Shown: piece by piece, positions 7,748 to 17,141 of the stretch
How the letters are laid out: each line of letters starts with the position of its first letter
Position numbering within the stretch: the stretch's first letter is position 1
Source: Caulobacter vibrioides
Lineage (GTDB): Bacteria > Pseudomonadota > Alphaproteobacteria > Caulobacterales > Caulobacteraceae
NCBI RefSeq assembly: GCF_002858865.1
Contig: NZ_PJRR01000019.1
Coordinates: forward strand, 496,001-560,000
Direction: 5' to 3'
DNA: 64,000 nucleotides
Program-made: the position numbers and the translations under genes
The notes under the pieces: model-generated
What the model was told of the DNA's origin: nothing
The model's database searches: none
The model's input: the letters and a program-made list of their open reading frames with translations, nothing else

Positions 7748-9046
7748 ATGTCTCTTACGCGTACCCGCCTCGCCGTCGGCGTGGCTTTCGTGGCGCTCGT
7801 CGCCGCCTCCCAGGCCTCCGCTTCGGCCTTCTATCTGCAAGAACAATCGGTTCGCGGCACGGGCCGCGCCTATTCGGGCGAAGTCGCCGACAAGGGCGTC
7901 GGCAGCCTGTGGTGGAACCCGGCCTCGATCGCCGGCATCACCCGCAGCGAAGCCCACTTCGGCCTGAACCAGATCCTGGTGAACTCCGAGGTCACCAACA
8001 CCGGCTCCAGCATCACCCGCCCGGTCCCCCCGGCCGGCCTGACCACTGCGGTCGGCGGCGCCGACACCGCCTTCGACCCGATCAACAACGGCATCGTGCC
8101 GAACTTCGGCGCCGCCTGGAAGATCAACGACAAGCTCTCGCTGGGCCTGTCGGTCGCCGCGCCCTACAACTTCACCACCGAGTACACCGCCAACAGCTGG
8201 ACCCGCTACGACGCGCTGAAGTCGCAGCTGCGGACCGTCAATGTCGAGGGCGTGGTCGCCTATCGCGTCAATGACATGCTGGATCTGGGCCTTGGCGTGA
8301 CGGCGATGTACGCCGACGCCGAACTGACCAACGCCCTGCCCAACATCTCGCCGCTGCAAGCCGATGGCCTGCAATCGCTGAAGGGCGACGGCTTCGCCTA
8401 TGGCTACAGCGTGGGCGCGCAACTGCACCCGTCCAAGAGCCTGACGATCGGCGCCAGCTATCGCAGCAAGCTCGACCACAAGCTGGACGGCACGGTGAAG
8501 GTCTCGGGCCTGCTGGCCCCGATCCCCGCCGCCAGCAACTTCACGGTCGACGGCCAGGCCAAGATCACCCTGCCCTGGATCGCCAACCTCGGCGCGCGCT
8601 GGGCGGTGAACGACCAGTGGACCCTGAACGGTTCGGTCAGCCGCGTGGGCTGGAGCGAGTTCGACGCCATCCGCGTCAGCTTCGTCGGCGGCGGCTCGAC
8701 CAGCCCCCAGGACTATAAGGACGTCACCACCTACGCGGCCGGCGTCGACTACCAGGCCTCAAAGCGCCTGACCCTGCGGGCCGGCGTCCAGTATGACCCG
8801 ACCCCGACCCCGGAGATCGGCCGCACCGCCCGCGTGCCGGACGGCGATCGCATGATGTACGCCACCGGCGCGACCTGGGCCGCGACCGAGACCCTGCAAC
8901 TCGACGCCGCGATCAGCTACATCGCGTTCGACAAGAGCCAGATCAATCGCACTGACGTCACCGCCACCAGCTCGACCGTCCGCCTGCGCGGCGATGTCGA
9001 GGGTTCGGCCGTCGTGCTCGCGGCCGGCGCGCGCTTCAGCTTCTAA
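7748..9046 (+). CDS. FadL/OmpP1-family outer-membrane lipid transporter
   Basis: Protein of 432 aa with a signal peptide (cleavage predicted after ASA at about residue 25) and a mature N terminus SAFYLQEQSVRGTGRAYSG that mirrors the FadL hatch (FadL: [20 protein letters not shown]). The segment SLWWNPASIAG is the conserved NPA motif. The C terminus ends in an aromatic residue (ARFSF), as required for beta-barrel insertion. The role is passive uptake of long-chain fatty acids or other hydrophobic compounds across the outer membrane. A 7-bp hairpin (7681-7697) lies in the 5' untranslated region and the promoter area at 7613-7670 is AT-rich. A terminator follows the gene. Confidence 0.93.
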   Translation: MSLTRTRLAVGVAFVALVAASQASASAFYLQEQSVRGTGRAYSGEVADKGVGSLWWNPASIAGITRSEAHFGLNQILVNSEVTNTGSSITRPVPPAGLTTAVGGADTAFDPINNGIVPNFGAAWKINDKLSLGLSVAAPYNFTTEYTANSWTRYDALKSQLRTVNVEGVVAYRVNDMLDLGLGVTAMYADAELTNALPNISPLQADGLQSLKGDGFAYGYSVGAQLHPSKSLTIGASYRSKLDHKLDGTVKVSGLLAPIPAASNFTVDGQAKITLPWIANLGARWAVNDQWTLNGSVSRVGWSEFDAIRVSFVGGGSTSPQDYKDVTTYAAGVDYQASKRLTLRAGVQYDPTPTPEIGRTARVPDGDRMMYATGATWAATETLQLDAAISYIAFDKSQINRTDVTATSSTVRLRGDVEGSAVVLAAGARFSF

Positions 9047-9069
9047 GGCTGAGCCAGCGTTGAGATACT

Positions 9070-9101
9070 GGGCCATCCGGGGAAACCTGGATGGCCCTTT
9101 T
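9070..9101 (+). terminator. Intrinsic terminator after fadL-like gene
   Basis: GGGCCATCC (9070-9078) pairs with GGATGGCCC (9089-9097), followed by TTTTC. It lies 23 bp after the stop codon. Confidence 0.9.
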
Positions 9102-9116
9102 CGCATCTAAACTCAT

Positions 9117-9158
9117 GTGTCATCCCGGCCGTAGCGAAGCGCAGAGCCGGGATGACAC
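9117..9158. repeat. Short palindromic intergenic repeat
   Basis: A perfect 13-bp stem, GTGTCATCCCGGC at 9117-9129 with its complement at 9146-9158, encloses a 16-base loop that includes GCGAAGCGC. Sequences of this kind (TGTCATCCCGGCC...) recur between genes in many alphaproteobacteria. Here it sits between convergent genes, 5 bp after the mrp stop on the minus strand. No T-run follows on either side. Confidence 0.75.
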
Positions 9159-9163
9159 GGATT

Positions 9164-10264
<1,101 letters not shown>

Positions 10265-10351
10265 GGGCGAGGCCTCCTGTTGGGGGTCTCATATCCGCGC
10301 GAGCGCCAGGCATTTCAAGTGCGTAGAGGCACGCGCCCCGTGGCAATGGGG

Positions 10352-11017
10352 TCAGGCCGAGGCCTTCAGCAAATCCAGCACATGGTGCAGGCTGTCGGCG
10401 ATGTGCACGCACTTGTCGTGCATCTCCTCGTTCGGATCGAGGATGTCGGGCACCATCACCGTCATCATGCCGGCCGAGTGAGCGGCGCGGACGCCGGGGT
10501 GCGAGTCCTCCAGCGCCAGGCACGCGGCCGGATCGACGCCAATGCGGCGGGCCGCCTCAAGGTACGGGTCGGGATGGGGCTTGTGGCGGACCACATCGTG
10601 GTGCGCGACCACCGCATGGAAGCGCGGCAACAGATCAAAGCGACCCAGATAGCGCTCCACCGCCGGCTTGCCGTTCGACGTCGCAATGCCGCGTGGCAGT
10701 CCCTGGTCGTCGAGGAAGTCGAGAATCTCGATCACGCCGGCCTTGAGCCGCGTCTCGGCCTCCAGCAGGTCCTCGACATCGGCCCAGACCCGCTCGAAAT
10801 AGCTTTGAACCGGGAAGGTCTCGCCGAACAGCTCGCGCAGCATGACCCCGCATTCCGGCGTCGTCTTGCCTACCATCGCCGCGTAGATCTCGCCTGTGAA
10901 ACCGATGCCGAACACTTGGCCGGCTTCGATCATGGCCGCGCGATAGACGATCTCGGTGTCCAGCAGCAGGCCATCCATGTCGAAGACCACGCCCTCGACG
11001 CGGCGGGGGAAACTCAC
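10352..11017 (-). CDS. HAD-superfamily phosphatase, beta-phosphoglucomutase-like
   Basis: Protein of 221 aa. Motif I FDMDGLLLDTE near residues 12-22 has both catalytic Asp residues, motif II is in GIATSNGK, and motif III/IV in LEDSHPGVRAAHSAGM. The cap type fits the phosphoglucomutase/phosphoglycolate phosphatase group (subfamily I with a helical cap). Substrate unknown; small phosphorylated metabolites are usual. GTG start at 11017 overlaps the serB stop by four bases, so it is translationally coupled to serB. Confidence 0.88.
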   Translation of the reverse strand: MSFPRRVEGVVFDMDGLLLDTEIVYRAAMIEAGQVFGIGFTGEIYAAMVGKTTPECGVMLRELFGETFPVQSYFERVWADVEDLLEAETRLKAGVIEILDFLDDQGLPRGIATSNGKPAVERYLGRFDLLPRFHAVVAHHDVVRHKPHPDPYLEAARRIGVDPAACLALEDSHPGVRAAHSAGMMTVMVPDILDPNEEMHDKCVHIADSLHHVLDLLKASA

Positions 11018-11892
11018 GCGTGAAACTCCTCGGCCTTGTAGCCCTGGAAGTAGAGCAAGGTGGTCAGGTCGGTGTGATCGACCTTGGCGTCGGCCTGCGC
11101 CGCCACGATCGGCTTGGCGCGATAGGCCACGCCCAGGCCCGCAGCCTCGATCATCGCCAGGTCATTGGCGCCGTCGCCGACCGCCAGAGCGTCGGCGGGC
11201 GTCAGGCCAAGGGCGGCGGTCTCTTCGCGCAACGCGGCCAGCTTGGCCTCCTTGCCCAGGATGGGGTCGCCGACCGCACCGGTCAGGGCGCCGTCCAGCT
11301 CGATCAGGGTGTTGGCGCGGTTCAGGTGGAAGCCGGCGGCCTCGGCCACCCGGCTGGTAAAGAAGGTGAACCCGCCCGAGACCAGCGCGCAGCGGGCGCC
11401 GTGCCTGGCCATGGTCCGCACCAGCGTCTCGGCGCCGGGATTGAGCCGCACCCGCTCGTCGTAGCAGGCCTGCAGCGCCGAAACGCCCAGCCCCTTCAGC
11501 ATGCCGACGCGCTCGCGCAGCGCGCCCTCGAAGGCCAGCTCGCCGCGCATGGCGCGCTCGGTGATCTCGGAGACCTGCGCCTTGACGCCGGCGAAGTCGG
11601 CCAGTTCGTCCAGACACTCGACATTGATGATCGTGGAATCCATGTCCGCGATCAGCAGGCCCTTGCGGCGGTTGGCCGCCGGCTGGATCGCGAAGTCTAC
11701 GGCGAGGTCCGCCAAGGCCGCCTTGACGGGCTCGGCATCGCCGCCCTCGACGAAGAAGTCCGCGGCCAGAGGCCCCAGACCTTCGCGGCGGCTGGACAGG
11801 GCCGCTTCGACGCGCGAAACGGCTTGTGCGTAAGCGTCGGGGTTTGCCCCCACGACGGTGAGGACGGTCGGAATGGTGGAGAGCTCGGACAT
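11014..11892 (-). CDS. serB: Phosphoserine phosphatase SerB
   Basis: Protein of 292 aa. The catalytic motif [19 protein letters not shown] starts near residue 81, with nucleophile Asp83 and acid/base Asp85. [13 protein letters not shown] and [23 protein letters not shown] are the conserved SerB motifs II-IV. It performs the last step of serine synthesis, hydrolysis of O-phosphoserine. An N-terminal domain of about 75 residues precedes the HAD domain. The start at ATG 11892 lies inside the 5' end of miaA on the other strand, so the two genes overlap head to head by at least 20 bp. Confidence 0.94.
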   Translation of the reverse strand: MSELSTIPTVLTVVGANPDAYAQAVSRVEAALSSRREGLGPLAADFFVEGGDAEPVKAALADLAVDFAIQPAANRRKGLLIADMDSTIINVECLDELADFAGVKAQVSEITERAMRGELAFEGALRERVGMLKGLGVSALQACYDERVRLNPGAETLVRTMARHGARCALVSGGFTFFTSRVAEAAGFHLNRANTLIELDGALTGAVGDPILGKEAKLAALREETAALGLTPADALAVGDGANDLAMIEAAGLGVAYRAKPIVAAQADAKVDHTDLTTLLYFQGYKAEEFHA

Positions 11893-12763
11893 CGCGTCCC
11901 GCATCTGGCTGATCGCGGGCCCGACCGCAAGCGGCAAGTCCGCCCACGCCCTGGATTTGGCCGAACGGATCGGCGGCGAGATCGTCAACGCTGACTCCAT
12001 GCAGATCTATGCGGGCCTCCGCATCCTCACGGCCGGTCCCTCGCCAGAGGACATCGCGCGGGCGCCGCATCACCTGTTTCAGGTTGTGGACCCGGCCATC
12101 GGCTGGTCGGTCGGACGTTGGCTGGAGGCGGCGACCCAGGCGCTTTCCGAGATCCAGGCCCGGGGAAAGCCGGCGATCGTGGTCGGCGGCACCGGCCTCT
12201 ATTTCCGCGCCCTGACCCACGGCCTCGCCGACGTGCCACCGGTGCCCGAAACCCAGCGCGAGATCTCCAGCCTGCTCTACGCGGCGCGGGGCGAAACCGA
12301 GTTCCGGGAGATCCTGAAGCCGCTCGACCCCGAGGCCGAAGCGCGCATCGAAAGCGGTGATCGCCAGCGTCTGGTCCGGGCTCACGCCGTCGCCATCGCC
12401 ACCGGCAAGTCGCTCACCGCCTGGCAGACCGACACCAAGCCCGCGCTCGCTCCGGGCTCCTGGAAAGGTCTCGTCTTGGACCCGCCCCGCGCCGAACTCT
12501 ATGCGCGCTGCGACGCGCGCTTGGCGATCATGGTCGAACAGGGTGCGTTGGATGAGGTTCGCGCCGTAGAGGCCCGGGCCCTGGATCCGGCCCTCCCCGC
12601 CCTGAAAGCCGTCGGTTACCGCGAGTTCGCCGCCCATCTTCGCGGAGAGACCTCGCTGGACCAGGCCCTGGACGCGGCGCGCCAGGAAACCCGTCGCTAC
12701 GCCAAGCGCCAGCTGACCTGGTTCCGCAATCAAACGCCCGACTGGAAAAGGATCGTCCCGTGA
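11873..12763 (+). CDS. miaA: tRNA dimethylallyltransferase MiaA
   Basis: Protein of 296 aa from ATG 11873; GTG at 11858 is an alternative five codons upstream. [19 protein letters not shown] is the P-loop, [16 protein letters not shown] the DSxQ substrate-binding motif, and [13 protein letters not shown] the third signature. The enzyme adds a dimethylallyl group to N6 of A37 in tRNAs that read UNN codons. There is no other start between the P-loop and 11873, so overlap with the divergent serB start is unavoidable. The stop overlaps the next start (GTGA). Confidence 0.95.
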   Translation: MVESSDIASRIWLIAGPTASGKSAHALDLAERIGGEIVNADSMQIYAGLRILTAGPSPEDIARAPHHLFQVVDPAIGWSVGRWLEAATQALSEIQARGKPAIVVGGTGLYFRALTHGLADVPPVPETQREISSLLYAARGETEFREILKPLDPEAEARIESGDRQRLVRAHAVAIATGKSLTAWQTDTKPALAPGSWKGLVLDPPRAELYARCDARLAIMVEQGALDEVRAVEARALDPALPALKAVGYREFAAHLRGETSLDQALDAARQETRRYAKRQLTWFRNQTPDWKRIVP

Positions 12764-13245
12764 CCCTGATCGAACAGATCGCCGCGCTGTTGAAGGCGCG
12801 GGGCGAAACCATCGCCGTGTCCGAATCCTCCACCGGCGGATTGATCTCGGCCGCCCTGCTCAGCGTCGACGGCGCGTCGGCCTATTATCGCGGCGGCGCG
12901 ATCGTCTACACGCCCAAGGCGCGCGCGGCGCTGATGGGGGTGACCAAGGACGAGATGGGCGAGATGCGCTCGGCCAGCGAGCCCTACGCCCAGTTCATGG
13001 CGCGCACCGTGCGCGAGCGCATGGCCTCGACCTGGGGCCTGGCCGAGACCGGCGCGACCGGTCCGTCCGGCAACGCCTACGGCGACGCCGCCGGTCATTG
13101 CTGCCTTGCGGTCTTCGGTCCCGTGGAGATGAGCCTGGTGATCGAAACGGGTCACGGCGACCGCCTGGCCAACATGGAAACCTTCCGCGACGCCGCGTTG
13201 ACGCTGTTGCTCGACGCGCTGAAGGCGTCGAGCGCGGACGACTAG
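12760..13245 (+). CDS. pncC: CinA C-terminal-type nicotinamide-nucleotide amidase (PncC)
   Basis: Protein of 161 aa consisting only of the CinA C-terminal domain. [20 protein letters not shown] holds the conserved ESxTGG motif; [17 protein letters not shown] is the second signature. The family deamidates NMN to nicotinic acid mononucleotide in NAD recycling. GTG start at 12760 overlaps the miaA stop by four bases, so it is coupled to miaA. Confidence 0.92.
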   Translation: MTLIEQIAALLKARGETIAVSESSTGGLISAALLSVDGASAYYRGGAIVYTPKARAALMGVTKDEMGEMRSASEPYAQFMARTVRERMASTWGLAETGATGPSGNAYGDAAGHCCLAVFGPVEMSLVIETGHGDRLANMETFRDAALTLLLDALKASSADD

Positions 13246-13439
13246 AAAATCGCCGCGACCGGCGGGTTCGCGAGCCGAGATTTCCGACCCGTCGCCTTCG
13301 AGGGCGGAACCTGCCCCCTCAATTGGGCGATCCAGGTAAGGCCACGCCTCCCCCAGAGGCAGAACCTTGCGGCAAAGAGCGCCTTGACGCCCCATCTGGC
13401 GCATGTCATGACCCTTTCCGTAGCTTTGGAGCAAGACTA

Positions 13440-13487
13440 GTGCGCAAAACCATGATCGTACTTATGGAGCGGCCGTTCGCGGGGTGA
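13440..13487 (+). CDS. ilv operon leader peptide
   Basis: A 15-codon frame, MRKTMIVLMERPFAG, starts at GTG 13440 with GGAG eight bases upstream (13428-13431). It carries consecutive Ile-Val-Leu codons, ATC GTA CTT; GTA and CTT are rare in this GC-rich genome, so ribosomes should stall there when branched-chain aminoacyl-tRNAs run low. Its stop lies inside a hairpin that precedes a terminator, and ilvB follows. This is the arrangement of transcription attenuation. Attenuation of ilvBN has been reported for C. crescentus. Confidence 0.85.
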   Translation: MRKTMIVLMERPFAG

Positions 13488-13528
13488 CCTCGAAGTCACG
13501 TCGTAGCTCGGTCGCGCGCGCAAAGGTC
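13484..13528 (+). promoter_or_regulatory. Candidate pause/antiterminator segments of the ilv attenuator
   Basis: GTGAC (13484-13488) can pair with GTCAC (13495-13499) around a 6-base loop. Alternatively GACCT (13486-13490) can pair with AGGTC (13524-13528), which is the left arm of the terminator. The two pairings exclude each other, as expected for attenuation. The antiterminator stem seen by eye is only 5 bp, so the exact alternative fold is uncertain. Confidence 0.5.
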
Positions 13529-13548
13529 CTTCGGGACCTTTTTTCTTT
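13522..13548 (+). terminator. ilv attenuator terminator
   Basis: Perfect 8-bp stem AAAGGTCC/GGACCTTT with a TTCG tetraloop, followed by TTTCTTTT. It lies between the leader peptide stop and the ilvB start, 45 bp before ilvB. Confidence 0.9.
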
Positions 13549-13592
13549 TCCGCCCCTCGCTTTCCAATCCCGCCCTTCCACCGGATCGTCCC

Positions 13593-15398
13593 ATGACCGC
13601 CCACCAGACCATCCAGAGCCAAGCTCCGACCGAAACCAACGACCGCACCATGACCGGTGCCGAGATCGTGGTTCGCGGCCTCGTGGACCAAGGCGTCGAA
13701 GTTCTGTTCGGCTATCCGGGCGGCGCGGTTCTGCCGATCTATGACGCGCTGTTCCACGAGCCGCGCCTGCAGCACATCCTGGTCCGCCACGAACAGGGCG
13801 CGACGCACGCGGCCGAAGGCTACGCCCGCAGCTCGGGCAAGCCGGGCGTCGTGCTGGTCACCTCGGGCCCGGGCGCGACCAACGCCATCACCGGCATCAT
13901 GGACGCCCTGATGGACTCGATCCCGATGGTCGTCATCACCGGCCAGGTTCCGACCCACCTGATCGGCACCGACGCTTTCCAGGAAGCCGACACGGTCGGC
14001 ATGACCCGCTCGTGCACCAAGCACAACTATCTGGTCAAAGACGTCCGCGATCTGCCGCAGATCATCCATGAGGCCTTCAAGATCGCCACCACCGGTCGTC
14101 CGGGGCCCGTGCTGATCGACATCCCCAAGGATGTCCAGTTCGCCAAGGGCGAGTACTACGGCCCGACCGAGGTCAAATCGAGCCACGCCTACGCGCCCAA
14201 GACGCGGGGCGACGCCAACCGTGTCACCGAGGCGGTCAAGATGATCGCCGGCGCGCGTCGCCCGATCTTCTACACCGGCGGCGGCGTCATCAACGCCGGT
14301 CCCAAGGCCAGCGCGGCCTTGCGCGAGTTCGCCGCCCTGACGGGCGCGCCGGTCACCTCGACCCTGATGGGCCTGGGCGCCTTCCCGGCGGCGGATCCGG
14401 CCTGGCTGGGCATGCTGGGCATGCACGGCACGTTCGAGGCCAACAACGCCATGCACGACTGCGACGTGATGATCTGCGTCGGCGCGCGGTTCGACGATCG
14501 CGTCACCGGCCGCTTGGACGCCTTCTCGCCGGGCAGCAAGAAGATCCACATCGATATCGACCCGTCGTCGATCAACAAGAACGTCCGCGTGGACCTGCCG
14601 ATCGTCGGCGACGCCGGCTCTGTCCTCGAGGACATGATCGCCGCCTGGAAGGCCGCCAACCTGCAGCCCAACAAGGCGGCCCTGAGCGACTGGTGGGCCC
14701 AGATCGACCAGTGGCGCGCCCGTCAGTGCCTGTCCTATCGCCGCTCGGACTCGGTCATCAAGCCGCAGTACGCCATTGAGCGCCTGTACGAGCTGACCAA
14801 GGACAAGGACGTCTACATCACCACCGAAGTCGGCCAGCACCAGATGTGGGCCGCGCAGTTCTTCCGATTCGAGGAACCGAACCGCTGGATGACCTCCGGG
14901 GGCCTGGGCACCATGGGCTACGGCCTGCCCGCCGCTCTGGGCGTGCAACTGGCCCACCCGGGCAGCCTGGTCGTCGACATCGCCGGCGAAGCCTCGATCC
15001 AGATGTGCATTCAGGAGCTGTCGACCGCGATCCAGTTCGACCTGCCGGTCAAGATCTTCATCCTGAACAACGAATGGATGGGCATGGTCCGCCAGTGGCA
15101 ACAGCTGCTGCACGGCGAGCGCTATAGCCACTCCTACTCGGACAGCCTGCCCGACTTCGTGAAGCTGGCCGAGGCCTACGGCGCGCACGGCATCCGCTGC
15201 GACAACCCCGCCGAGCTGGACGGCAAGATCCTGGAGATGATCAACAGCGACAAGCCCGTGATCTTCGACTGCCGCGTCGAGAAGCACGAGAACTGCCTGC
15301 CGATGATCCCGTCGGGCAAGGCGCACAACGAGATGATCATGGGCGAGGTCGAGGACATCGGGAATGTCATCGGCGAGGATGGCGCGGGGTTGGTCTGA
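13593..15398 (+). CDS. ilvB: Acetolactate synthase large (catalytic) subunit
   Basis: Protein of 601 aa. The catalytic Glu of thiamine diphosphate enzymes is Glu67 in VRHEQGATHAAEGYAR, FGYPGGAVLPIYDAL is the N-terminal signature, and the metal/ThDP-binding stretch is VDIAGEASIQM...NNEWMGMVRQWQQ, the form found in alphaproteobacterial IlvB. It condenses pyruvate with pyruvate or 2-oxobutyrate, the first common step of Val/Leu/Ile synthesis, using ThDP, FAD and Mg. It lies behind the attenuator and 43 bp before its regulatory subunit gene. Confidence 0.97.
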   Translation: MTAHQTIQSQAPTETNDRTMTGAEIVVRGLVDQGVEVLFGYPGGAVLPIYDALFHEPRLQHILVRHEQGATHAAEGYARSSGKPGVVLVTSGPGATNAITGIMDALMDSIPMVVITGQVPTHLIGTDAFQEADTVGMTRSCTKHNYLVKDVRDLPQIIHEAFKIATTGRPGPVLIDIPKDVQFAKGEYYGPTEVKSSHAYAPKTRGDANRVTEAVKMIAGARRPIFYTGGGVINAGPKASAALREFAALTGAPVTSTLMGLGAFPAADPAWLGMLGMHGTFEANNAMHDCDVMICVGARFDDRVTGRLDAFSPGSKKIHIDIDPSSINKNVRVDLPIVGDAGSVLEDMIAAWKAANLQPNKAALSDWWAQIDQWRARQCLSYRRSDSVIKPQYAIERLYELTKDKDVYITTEVGQHQMWAAQFFRFEEPNRWMTSGGLGTMGYGLPAALGVQLAHPGSLVVDIAGEASIQMCIQELSTAIQFDLPVKIFILNNEWMGMVRQWQQLLHGERYSHSYSDSLPDFVKLAEAYGAHGIRCDNPAELDGKILEMINSDKPVIFDCRVEKHENCLPMIPSGKAHNEMIMGEVEDIGNVIGEDGAGLV

Positions 15399-15441
15399 TC
15401 GGCCCTCGCCCTTTCGCAACCCTTTGGCTTAGAAGCGACTC

Positions 15442-15999
15442 ATGACCGCCAACGTCCAACCCGCCCCCGCCTCGGCCTACGACCTCAGCCCCACGGGCCA
15501 GGTCGAGCAGACCGCCACCTTCGCCCTGCTTGTCGATAACGAGCCCGGCGTCCTGCACCGCGTGGTCGGCCTGTTCGCCGCGCGGGGCTACAACATCGAG
15601 AGCCTCACGGTCGCCGAGACCGACCGCAAAGCCCACACCAGCCGCATCACCGTGGTGACCCGCGGCACCCGCCAGGTGCTGGACCAGATCGAGGCTCAGC
15701 TGAACAAGGTGGTGAATGTCCGGCGCGTGCACGACATCACCCGCGACCCCAATGGGGTCGAGCGCGAGCTGGCCCTGGTCAAGGTGCGAGGCTCCGGCGC
15801 CGATCGCGTGGAGGCCCTCCGCGTGGCCGACATCTTCCGCGCCAAGCCCGTCGATACGACGCTGGAAAGCTTCGTGTTCGAAATCTCGGGCGCACCGTCC
15901 AAGATCGACAAGTTCCTCGACCTGATGCGTCCCTTAGGTCTGGTCGAGCTTTCCCGCACCGGCGTCCTGTCCATCGAGCGCGGCGTCGAAGGCATGTAG
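15442..15999 (+). CDS. ilvH: Acetolactate synthase small (regulatory) subunit
   Basis: Protein of 185 aa. An ACT domain begins near residue 25 with FALLVDNEPGVLHRVVGLFA and RGYNIESLTV, followed by the C-terminal domain of the long IlvH type. It binds valine and sets feedback inhibition of the catalytic subunit. The older Caulobacter name for this gene is ilvN. It is cotranscribed with ilvB; the permuted tmRNA gene starts about 65 bp downstream. Confidence 0.95.
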   Translation: MTANVQPAPASAYDLSPTGQVEQTATFALLVDNEPGVLHRVVGLFAARGYNIESLTVAETDRKAHTSRITVVTRGTRQVLDQIEAQLNKVVNVRRVHDITRDPNGVERELALVKVRGSGADRVEALRVADIFRAKPVDTTLESFVFEISGAPSKIDKFLDLMRPLGLVELSRTGVLSIERGVEGM

Positions 16000-16038
16000 C
16001 CAAGGGCGGCTGGGGACAAACCACCCCTCGCCCTTCCC

Positions 16039-16062
16039 TTGGCTGGATGAAGTCCCTATATT
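16039..16062 (+). promoter_or_regulatory. Candidate sigma-73 promoter of tmRNA
   Basis: TTGGCT at 16039-16044, a 10-base spacer, then CCTATATT at 16055-16062. This fits the Caulobacter housekeeping pattern TTGnCn-N10-14-GCTAnAwC with one mismatch in the -10. Transcription would start near 16068, at the first hairpin of the acceptor RNA. Confidence 0.6.
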
Positions 16063-16065
16063 CAG

Positions 16066-16370
16066 CGGGTCCGGCTTCGGCCGGACTATGGGGATAAACG
16101 CGCACGTAATAAGCGGACTGGACCCGGGTGCGATTCCCGGCGGCTCCACCAAATCTCTCCCAAGTTATCATGGGACTGCATGGGGCCGATCAGCATCGAC
16201 AGACGTGTAAAGGTGTATGCTTTCTCTCGGCTTGGCCCACCGTTTCGGGCCTTTATCTAAATGCGAACGATAACTTCGCTGAAGAGTTCGCTGTCGCTGC
16301 GTAATGCGGCGCCGGTGAATTCGCCTCTTAAGTCCTAGGGGTTCAGATCCCTAGGCGGGGCCCGGAGGGA
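16066..16370 (+). ncRNA. ssrA: Circularly permuted two-piece tmRNA
   Basis: The acceptor piece comes first: a UUCG hairpin at 16069-16086, a T-arm ending CCCGGGTGCGATTCCCGG, and the 3' end CGGCTCCACCA at 16141-16151. The coding piece starts at 16182 with GGGGCCG, which pairs with CGGCTCC to rebuild the 7-bp acceptor stem. The tag frame at 16263-16304 reads ANDNFAEEFAVAA then TAA, so the full tag is AANDNFAEEFAVAA. A 7-bp hairpin (CCTAGGG/CCCTAGG at about 16334-16355) lies near the 3' end. The roughly 30 bases between the pieces are removed by processing. tmRNA rescues stalled ribosomes and marks products for proteolysis. The outer ends are estimated. Confidence 0.97.
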
Positions 16371-16570
16371 GCCTGCCAACAGAATCCCTCCACTTTCCAC
16401 GACATCGCCGAGGCTCCCTCCTCTTTCCTTCGAGGGCATGGGGGAGCCTGCCAACAGAATCCCTCCACTTTCCACGACATCGCCGAGGCTCCCTCCTCTT
16501 TCCTTCGAGGGCATGGGGGAGCCTGCCAACAGAATCCCTCCACCCTCTCCTTCCCCGACATCGCTGAGGA
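16367..16570. repeat. 75-bp tandem repeat, two full copies and a degenerate third
   Basis: Copies begin at 16367, 16442 and 16517 with GGGAGCCTGCCAACAGAATC, so the period is exactly 75 bp. The first two copies are identical by eye. The third matches for about 27 bases, then becomes approximate (CGACATCGCTGAGG resembles CGACATCGCCGAGG of the full unit). The array starts at or inside the tmRNA 3' end and ends about 80 bp before sspB. Because 75 is a multiple of three, an apparent 25-residue protein repeat appears on the minus strand; it has no other sign of being coding. Confidence 0.9.
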
Positions 16571-16652
16571 ATCCCGCGACGCCCGCTTTGCGCGTGGCGC
16601 GTGACGCGCTAGGCTCGGAATCTCGTTTTCAGTTCGAAGTTTCACGCCGAGC

Positions 16653-17141
16653 ATGTCCCAGACCGAACCGCCCGAAGACCTCATGCAATACGAGGCCATG
16701 GCCCAGGACGCCCTGCGCGGCGTGGTCAAGGCGGCCCTGAAGAAGGCCGCCGCGCCAGGCGGCCTCCCGGAGCCCCACCACCTCTACATCACCTTCAAGA
16801 CCAAGGCGGCGGGCGTATCGGGCCCGCAGGACCTGCTGTCGAAGTACCCGGACGAGATGACGATCGTCCTGCAGCACCAGTATTGGGACCTGGCGCCGGG
16901 GGAGACCTTCTTCTCGGTCACCCTGAAGTTCGGTGGCCAGCCCAAGCGCCTCTCGGTGCCCTACGCGGCGCTCACCCGCTTCTATGATCCGTCGGTTCAG
17001 TTCGCCCTGCAGTTCTCGACGCCGGAAGTCATCGAGGACGAGCCCGAGCCGGATCCGGAGCCCGAAGCGAAGGCCACCAACGGCGCGTCGGGCGACGAAG
17101 GCCCGAAGATCGTTTCTCTGGACCAGTTCCGCAAAAAATGA
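16653..17141 (+). CDS. sspB: SspB-alpha, ClpXP adaptor for ssrA-tagged proteins
   Basis: Protein of 162 aa. The folded domain (about 10-120: YEAMAQDALRGVVKAALKKA, then LYITFKT, VTLKFGG, LSVPYAALTRFYDPSVQFAL) matches alphaproteobacterial SspB, which binds the tmRNA tag in a groove. An acidic Glu/Pro linker follows, and the C-terminal IVSLDQFRKK is the ClpX-docking motif. It delivers tagged substrates to ClpXP. It is encoded about 280 bp downstream of the tmRNA gene. It overlaps the next start (ATGA). Confidence 0.95.
   Translation: MSQTEPPEDLMQYEAMAQDALRGVVKAALKKAAAPGGLPEPHHLYITFKTKAAGVSGPQDLLSKYPDEMTIVLQHQYWDLAPGETFFSVTLKFGGQPKRLSVPYAALTRFYDPSVQFALQFSTPEVIEDEPEPDPEPEAKATNGASGDEGPKIVSLDQFRKK

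Noticed and set aside
13437..15419. 660-codon minus-strand frame opposite ilvB
   Set aside because: Antisense shadow of ilvB, with composition typical of reversed GC-rich codons.
16367..16570. CRISPR array
   Set aside because: Whole 75-bp units repeat head to tail with no unique spacers between short repeats, and no cas genes are present.
16335..16729. Minus-strand frames with a 25-residue repeat (PSKERGGSLGDVVESGGILL)
   Set aside because: They arise from the 75-bp DNA repeat being a multiple of three; no start signal or homology, and they run into tmRNA sequence.
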